This document shows, piece by piece, positions 54,509 to 59,188 of a DNA stretch of 59,188 nucleotides. The position numbers and the translations under genes are program-made. This DNA comes from Nocardia amamiensis (GTDB lineage: Bacteria > Actinomycetota > Actinomycetes > Mycobacteriales > Mycobacteriaceae). The stretch spans positions 1 to 59,188 of the forward strand of contig NZ_JADLQX010000039.1 of assembly GCF_015477605.1 (NCBI RefSeq), in the 5' to 3' direction. The notes under the pieces were generated by a model. It made no database searches. It saw nothing but the letters and a program-made list of their open reading frames with translations, and was not told where the DNA came from. Numbering within the stretch: position 1 is the stretch's first letter; every line of letters begins with the position of its first letter.

Positions 54509-55138
54509 CTACCGCCGGCCTGAAACGCGTGCGGACTTGGTTTCCGCGATGATCGCGGCTCCCATCCAGCGGCGCAGATATCGCCGTAGCTCATCGTCGC
54601 TCCGTGGTGGGTTACCCGGAGAGATGAAGAACGACTGCATGGTGCGCAGGACGTATTCGACGAGCTCGTGCAGAGATGCGTCGTCGTACCCGTAGTTCTC
54701 CCAGTCGACGTCGAAGCGTCTGATCATCGTCATTCCGAAGGCCCGCGCCTCTTGGGAGGTGAGGCCTTCGGGATGGGCGTTCGAGTACGTGCCGGTGAGC
54801 AGAATGCCCAGATGCGGCGTTCGGCGCACCTCGGTGAGCGTGTAGACCACGCCCTCGGTCATCGCTTCGACCGGGTCTTCGATACCGCTCACGTGCTCGG
54901 TCAGCCGGTCGAGAAATCCATCGACGGACGCGATCGCCGCGGCCTTCATCAGAGCGCCGGCACTGGGAAAGTAGCGGTACACCGTCTGACGGATGACGCC
55001 CAGGGACTCCGCGACGTCGGCGATGCTGATTTCCGCACCCGTTCGTCCGATCAGTTCCACCGCGGCGGCAACAATCCGACGGGACGCCTCCTCGTCGTTG
55101 CCGGGCGGACTCCCGCCCCACCCGCGCCTTCCTGCCAC
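54509..55138 (-). CDS. TetR-family transcriptional regulator
   Basis: The 209-residue protein has the TetR helix-turn-helix (RRIVAAAVELIGRTGAEISIADVAESLGVIRQTVYRYFPSAGALMKAAAI) and a helical C-terminal ligand domain (TYSNAHPEGLTSQEARAFGMTMIRRF). The start is a GTG. It is divergent from the metal-dependent hydrolase gene; the perfect inverted repeat at 55281-55316 between them is the evident operator. Confidence 0.85.
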   Translation of the reverse strand: MAGRRGWGGSPPGNDEEASRRIVAAAVELIGRTGAEISIADVAESLGVIRQTVYRYFPSAGALMKAAAIASVDGFLDRLTEHVSGIEDPVEAMTEGVVYTLTEVRRTPHLGILLTGTYSNAHPEGLTSQEARAFGMTMIRRFDVDWENYGYDDASLHELVEYVLRTMQSFFISPGNPPRSDDELRRYLRRWMGAAIIAETKSARVSGRR

Positions 55139-55280
55139 TGTCCCGCTTCCTCGGCTCCACCCATCTCGGTCGCACGCAGCCCTCCGCGTGGAAAGGCCCG
55201 CCGACTATCCGGATCAGGGCCCGACCGTACCAGAGGGCGGTCTGGTGGCCGGTCATGCGAGTCGAGCGGCGACCACGAAT

Positions 55281-55316
55281 CTGATCATACACAAGCTCGC
55301 CTTTGTGTATGATCAG
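55281..55316. promoter_or_regulatory. Perfect 14-bp inverted repeat, probable TetR operator
   Basis: CTGATCATACACAA and its exact complement are separated by eight bases. It lies between the divergent TetR and hydrolase genes, 73 bp before the chosen hydrolase start. Its symmetry and place fit a TetR binding site; a hairpin in the leader RNA is an alternative. Confidence 0.75.
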
Positions 55317-55388
55317 CCCATCATGGCTGCGGCGTACCCCGAACAAGGCCGCCGACCAGCCCACTTCCGTACAACGAGGTATCGCAAA

Positions 55389-56315
55389 GTGACCGATCTT
55401 CATGTCCGAAAGATGAGTTTCGCGTTCGCGGACTACGACGTGCCCTTCCTCTGGAACCCAGCGAATCCGGCCTTCTCGAGCATGGCCAACGCGGTCTCGT
55501 TCCTGGCGATCGGCTTCGAAAAGATGATCGTGAAGATGATTCTGCAAACCAAGCCGCTGATCACCGACGCCGCGGTCGCCGAGGAGGCGGATGCGTTCAT
55601 GCGTCAGGAAGGACAGCACTCGGCCGCGCATCGCCAACACGTCAAGGCCCTGATCAAGCGGTACCCAGGGCTGCAGGAGACGCTCGACGAAGTGATCGGC
55701 GAGTTCGACCGGCTCACCAGGGAGACCTCGCTGAACTACCGGCTCGCCTACACCGCCGACTTGGAGGCGACCTTCACCCCGGTGTTCAAGCTGATGCTGG
55801 ACAACGATTCGACTCTCTTCCGTCCCGGAGACGACCGGGTCGCGTCACTGTTCATCTGGCACTTCGTCGAGGAAGTGGAGCATCGAAGTTCCGCGCTCAT
55901 CATCTTCGATTCCGTTGTCGGCAGCGATCTCTACCGGATGCGCGTGGCTCCGTCCATATTCCGGCACGTCATGAAGGTCATCCGGATGGCGTGCGAAGGC
56001 TTCAACCAGCATGTCCCACTGGAAGATCGGAAGATCGATGCGCTCTCGATGTTCGCGTCCTACCGGCGTAAGCAGAGCCTGCGCAGGCGGTTACCGCTGC
56101 TCAGCGCGGAGGACCACGGCCCGATGGACCGCGCGTTCGACCATCTACCGCTCGGCGAGCAACTGACCGCGTTGGCCGGAATCGTCCGCAGCCAGTTGCC
56201 GAAACACAATCCCGCCCACGAAAAGCTGCCCGCACTCGCCGACGTGTGGTTCGAGCGCTACGACGCCGGCTACGACGTCACGCACTGGTACACCGCCGAC
56301 GCGGCCGCATCGTAG
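55389..56315 (+). CDS. Predicted metal-dependent hydrolase (PF10118-like)
   Basis: The 308-residue protein reads TDLHVRKMSFAFADYDVPFLWNPANPAFSSMANAVSFLAIGFEKM, then EEADAFMRQEGQHSAAHRQH and FVEEVEHRSSALIIFD. The spaced Glu and ExxH motifs resemble the ferritin-like di-iron or metal-dependent hydrolases of this family. GTG 55389 begins the conserved part; an ATG at 55323 would add 22 residues. It is under the divergent TetR repressor, and the membrane protein gene follows within eight bases, so both are co-transcribed. Confidence 0.75.
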   Translation: MTDLHVRKMSFAFADYDVPFLWNPANPAFSSMANAVSFLAIGFEKMIVKMILQTKPLITDAAVAEEADAFMRQEGQHSAAHRQHVKALIKRYPGLQETLDEVIGEFDRLTRETSLNYRLAYTADLEATFTPVFKLMLDNDSTLFRPGDDRVASLFIWHFVEEVEHRSSALIIFDSVVGSDLYRMRVAPSIFRHVMKVIRMACEGFNQHVPLEDRKIDALSMFASYRRKQSLRRRLPLLSAEDHGPMDRAFDHLPLGEQLTALAGIVRSQLPKHNPAHEKLPALADVWFERYDAGYDVTHWYTADAAAS

Positions 56316-56323
56316 GAGGACCG

Positions 56324-57484
56324 ATGTCCGATCATTGCGCACCCACCTTCGAGCAGCTGGCGACGGCACTCGGCTTCTCCTGTCCGGAGGCCGGGGGAGT
56401 CGTCGAGGTCCGCAATCCGCTGGGGTTGGAGAACTGGACCCTGCCGGTCCTCGAGTTCACCATCGTGCTGGGCGCGGTGCTCGCACTCGTCTTCGCCATC
56501 GTGCGCCTGCGCCGGAACGGCGATCCCACCAACCTGGTGCTGTGGTTCGGCGCCACCGCATACCTGTTCATCATCGAACCACCGCTGTACTTTCCCGCGG
56601 CTTTCGGCATCGAAGACCACGTGGACACGATGTTCGCGCACAACGTGTTCACCGTGGAATTCCTGTGGGGCCGGCTCCCGCTGTACATCATCGCGATCTA
56701 CCCGCTGATGGCCACGCTGGCGTTTGAAATCGTAAGAACGCTCGGCGTTTTCCGACAGCACGGCGTGCTCGTAGGCGCAGTCTGCGTAGGCTTCGTGCAC
56801 CACGCGTTCTACGAGATCTTCGACCATCTCGGACCGCAGCTGAGATGGTGGGAATGGTCGACCGCGAACCCGCTCAACCAACCCATGTTCGATTCGGTCC
56901 CACTGCCCAGCGTGGTCGTGTTCGCCGCTTTGTGGCCGATGTCGCTGGCACTCTGCGTCCAGTTCTTTGTCGGTCGCTACGTCGACGATGGCCGGCAATT
57001 CTCCGGTCTCGAGTTGCTCTGGCGCACAATCGTGATCGGTATCCTCGCGTCGCTGGGCACGTTCATCCTCCCGCTACCGGCCACAGTCTTCGGAATGGGG
57101 AGCACGACGGTCCGCGGAGTCCTCTACGCGGCGGAACTGGTCGTCGTCTCGCTGGTCGCGATTCCGATTCTGGCCCGTCAATGGTTGCGGCTGCGCCGGG
57201 AAACACCGGATGTTCCCCGATACACCAACAGCTTTGTCCGGTCCTACAGTGTCGTGTATCTGTGCGTCATGGCGTTGCTCTGGGTCACCGCGTTACCCGC
57301 GTTCTTCGGCGCAGTTGACGGACTCACAAGCGAGGGAGACCCCATTGGTAACCTCTGGTACACCCTGGCATGCTTCATTGTCGCAACTCTCTGTGTAATC
57401 GCCATATTCACGACGCAGCAAAGAAGTGCAGAAGAGAGCAGGAACCCTTCCACCAGAGAATCCCTGGCGACCGACACGGTATAA
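56324..57484 (+). CDS. Polytopic membrane protein of unknown function
   Basis: The 386-residue protein has about nine hydrophobic segments (for example LPVLEFTIVLGAVLALVFAIV, YIIAIYPLMATLAFEIV, VVVFAALWPMSLALCVQFFVG, TIVIGILASLGTFILPL, YTLACFIVATLCVIAIF). Conserved-looking polar residues within the membrane part (FIIEPPLYFP, HHAFYEIFDHLG, WWEWS) suggest an enzyme or transporter active site. TAGGAGGA overlaps the stop of the hydrolase gene and serves as ribosome-binding site, showing co-expression. No family is confidently recognised. Confidence 0.75.
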   Translation: MSDHCAPTFEQLATALGFSCPEAGGVVEVRNPLGLENWTLPVLEFTIVLGAVLALVFAIVRLRRNGDPTNLVLWFGATAYLFIIEPPLYFPAAFGIEDHVDTMFAHNVFTVEFLWGRLPLYIIAIYPLMATLAFEIVRTLGVFRQHGVLVGAVCVGFVHHAFYEIFDHLGPQLRWWEWSTANPLNQPMFDSVPLPSVVVFAALWPMSLALCVQFFVGRYVDDGRQFSGLELLWRTIVIGILASLGTFILPLPATVFGMGSTTVRGVLYAAELVVVSLVAIPILARQWLRLRRETPDVPRYTNSFVRSYSVVYLCVMALLWVTALPAFFGAVDGLTSEGDPIGNLWYTLACFIVATLCVIAIFTTQQRSAEESRNPSTRESLATDTV

Positions 57485-57545
57485 ACCGGCAGACACGCCG
57501 CGGTGTCCCCGCGACGAGCCGAAGAATTTTCGGCGAGTCGGACTC

Positions 57546-58406
57546 TCACGAAAGCTCGTTGCGGGCGAGGAAATCGGTGAGCAGCCGCACGAGCGTTGCC
57601 GGTGCGTCGAGCGGAATGATGTGCCCGCAGCCGGGAATCACGTGATGGATCAGATCGTCGGCGATGGGGGCCAATTGCCGGGCCAGCGCGTCACCCACGG
57701 GATGGGCACCGACGGCCATCGTCGGCACAGTGAGCCGAGCGGCCGCAACGGCGTCGCTGATCTGCTGGGCGCTGGTGGGCATGGCACGGTAGTAGGAGAA
57801 CGCACACCGCAGCGCCACGGGGTCGGCGTAGGCCTCTACGAAGGCGTCCCGAATCGACCCCGGCACGCCGCGACCGAGCGTGCCGACGGTAAGAAACCAG
57901 TCGATATAAGCAGATTCGTTACCGGCGAGAACTTCCTCGGCGAGGCCGGGCACCGCATGGAATCCGAACCACCATGGCGGCCCGCCCGCCAGGAAGTCCT
58001 CGGCGCCGGGCAACGCACCCAACAGCGATTCCATCAGCACCAGGCGCCGCACTCGCTCGGGCTGCCGCATGGCCAGCAGGAAGGCGGGCGGCGTGCCCGC
58101 GTCGATCCCGACCACCACCGCGGTCGGCTCGCCGAGCGCGTCCAGCAACCCTTCGGCATCGACGGCCAGATTCGCCGCGTCATAGCCATCGCTCGCTCTC
58201 GTGCTGGCCCCGAGGCCACGGAGGTCCGGAGCGATCACCCGATGCCGTTGCGCGAGCGGCCCGATCACCTCATGCCATAGCTGCCAGGTATGCGGGAACC
58301 CGTGCAACAACAGCACCGCGGGCCCGCGTCCAGCGATCGCGACATTGAGGTGAATGCCATTGGTCGCGATGCGGCGCAACGCGATATCGGAAGACGTGTA
58401 TGTCAT
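57546..58406 (-). CDS. Alpha/beta hydrolase
   Basis: The 286-residue protein has LLLHGFPHTWQLW (oxyanion region), APDLRGLGASTR, and the nucleophile position VGIDAGTPPAFLLA (Asp in GIDAG). The C-terminal His is in IPGCGHIIPLDAP. Asp as nucleophile places it near dehalogenases and epoxide hydrolases. The ATG at 58406 is preferred over the GTG at 58409 because AGGA lies seven bases upstream. The divergent HxlR gene and the inverted repeat between them point to HxlR control. Confidence 0.8.
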   Translation of the reverse strand: MTYTSSDIALRRIATNGIHLNVAIAGRGPAVLLLHGFPHTWQLWHEVIGPLAQRHRVIAPDLRGLGASTRASDGYDAANLAVDAEGLLDALGEPTAVVVGIDAGTPPAFLLAMRQPERVRRLVLMESLLGALPGAEDFLAGGPPWWFGFHAVPGLAEEVLAGNESAYIDWFLTVGTLGRGVPGSIRDAFVEAYADPVALRCAFSYYRAMPTSAQQISDAVAAARLTVPTMAVGAHPVGDALARQLAPIADDLIHHVIPGCGHIIPLDAPATLVRLLTDFLARNELS

Positions 58407-58440
58407 CACCTGGTCCTAGTCACTATTGGTTACCAGGTGA
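58406..58440. promoter_or_regulatory. Inverted repeat in the hydrolase/HxlR intergenic region
   Basis: TCACCTGGT and ACCAGGTGA, nine bases each and perfect, are separated by 17 bases. The interval contains TATTGGTT, also present in the other HxlR intergenic region (1489-1496). It overlaps the hydrolase start and so could block it. Confidence 0.5.
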
Positions 58441-58501
58441 CCGTAGGTAGGCTGTTCGGCGTTGCCAAGACCGCACGTTCGAATCAGGTGGTGAGCTCGG
58501 G

Positions 58502-58900
58502 GTGACTACCGGTCCCATGCGTAAGCCGGCCGAGGCACGCGGCGATCTGTTCGATCCGGCCTGCCCGACCCGGCGGCTGCTCGACCGCGTCGGCACGAAA
58601 TGGGTCTCGATGGTGGTGAAACTGCTCGCCGAGGCCGCGCCGGACGAGGTGCGCTTCGCGGAGCTCCAGCGGCGCATGCCCGGTGTTTCGCAGAAGATGC
58701 TCTCCGTGACGCTGCGGAACCTGACCCGAGACGGACTGGTCGCACGCCGCGTCGAACCCACCGTGCCGCCGCGCGTGCACTATCGGCTCACCGATCTCGG
58801 CCTGTCCCTGGAAGTTCCGCTCGCGGCGCTGCGAGCGTGGGCCGAGGAACACATGGCCGAGATCGACCGCGCCAACTCGGCCTGGGACTCCCGAAGCTGA
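58502..58900 (+). CDS. HxlR-family transcriptional regulator
   Basis: The 132-residue protein has the HxlR core: CPTRRLLDRVGTKWVSMVVKLLAE, VRFAELQRRMPGVSQKMLSVTLRNLTRDGLVARRVEPTVPPRVHYRLTDLGLSLEVPL. An N-terminal Cys in DPACPTR is at the redox-sensing position. The start is a GTG. It is divergent from the alpha/beta hydrolase gene, paralleling the HxlR/NmrA pair at the left end of the window. Confidence 0.85.
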   Translation: MTTGPMRKPAEARGDLFDPACPTRRLLDRVGTKWVSMVVKLLAEAAPDEVRFAELQRRMPGVSQKMLSVTLRNLTRDGLVARRVEPTVPPRVHYRLTDLGLSLEVPLAALRAWAEEHMAEIDRANSAWDSRS

Positions 58901-58932
58901 CCCGGGGGGCAAAGTAACGTGCGGGTAGGCGT

Positions 58933-59054
58933 TTTCGGCAAGGTCTGCAAGAACAACTTGCCGAACGGGTCATCCCAGTTGTAGATCTGGCTGCCGAGCC
59001 CGAACAGCACACCCGGCCACGCAGGTCGGTCAGGATTTCGTCGGCCTCAGCCAT
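58933..59054 (-). pseudogene. Serine recombinase/resolvase fragment, frameshifted
   Basis: On the minus strand, MAEADEILTDLRGR continues after a one-base deletion as VLFGLGSQIYNWDDPFGKLF and LQTL. This is the middle of the catalytic domain of a serine recombinase. Neither the catalytic Ser region nor the DNA-binding tail is present; sequence diverges after LQTL. It is a decayed mobile-element gene beside the transposase end. Confidence 0.65.
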
Positions 59055-59073
59055 GTGCGGATAAGACCATGTC

Positions 59074-59188
59074 TCACATGGCTGATTTTGCTTTCGCCAG
59101 CTTCTTGAAGCAGGTGAGCGTGGCCGCCAACGTCAGGAAGCCCAGATAGTGAGTTCCTTTGCGGTCGTAGCGGATTGTGAGCCGGTGG
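59074..59188 (-). mobile_element. IS5-type transposase, C-terminal end (runs off the window)
   Basis: The minus strand encodes HRLTIRYDRKGTHYLGFLTL and AATLTCFKKLAKAKSAM then a stop, the usual ending of IS5-family transposases of actinomycetes. The rest of the gene lies beyond the right edge. The insertion-sequence end is probably near 59055-59075. Confidence 0.75.

Overview
This window reads as accessory chromosome of a high-GC mycolic-acid actinomycete, most likely Nocardia or a close relative. The evidence is GC-rich codon use throughout, many GTG starts, leaderless promoters (TANNNT hexamers 6-7 nt before the start codon), a Culp6-like cell-wall cutinase, a CYP157-type P450, and several small proteins of kinds I associate with Nocardia. 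I see no tRNA, rRNA, CRISPR array or complete mobile element. All identifications come from reading motifs; no database search was run.

Layout. 0-6.5 kb: a Fur-type regulator without its C-terminal domain, a divergent HxlR/NmrA pair, a GHKL ATPase, an SDR protein and small hypothetical genes. 6.5-19.7 kb: a catabolic region with an SCO6745-like protein, an epoxide-hydrolase-like enzyme, a TetR regulator, an operon SDR-MDR-SDR-MaoC-APH kinase, an ACAD11-type acyl-CoA dehydrogenase with a CurA-like reductase, a second TetR, and an MHS-family transporter. Five copies of one 22-bp palindrome occur here; at four of them a -10-like hexamer follows at the same 1-nt distance, so this is probably one TetR regulon. 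The kinase/dehydrogenase pair resembles human ACAD11 split in two and suggests 4-hydroxyacyl-CoA catabolism.

19.8-32.8 kb: cell-envelope and lipid genes (cutinase-like esterase, lipoprotein lipase, SDR, a translationally coupled KAS III pair whose second member has lost the catalytic Cys, secreted GH1 glycosidase, AraC, metallo-beta-lactamase-fold hydrolase, P450, YwaF-like membrane protein, secreted glycerophosphodiesterase). 32.9-38.3 kb: a compact putative biosynthetic cluster of MetE-like protein, flavin-dependent halogenase, chorismate lyase (DUF98/Rv2949c type) and a CYP157-like P450 without the ExxR motif; it may make a chlorinated 4-hydroxybenzoate-derived product. 38.4-41.1 kb: two NtaA/DszA-type flavin monooxygenases, with a 15-G tract just upstream of their operon.

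41.3-44.2 kb: a two-gene EACC1-caspase conflict module; the caspase carries an EF-hand loop and a membrane anchor. 44.5-47.9 kb: a UvrA-like ABC protein, an AraC regulator and a VOC protein; the UvrA-like and VOC genes share a 19-bp upstream element at the same distance from the start. 47.7-51.6 kb: a duplicated VOC/AraC junction that has decayed reciprocally around an XRE regulator and an MscS channel. 51.6-58.9 kb: AraC/saccharopine-dehydrogenase-like, a DEDDh exonuclease, TetR/metal-dependent hydrolase with a perfect 14-bp inverted repeat between them, a polytopic membrane protein, and a divergent alpha/beta hydrolase/HxlR pair. The right edge holds remnants of a serine recombinase and an IS5-type transposase.
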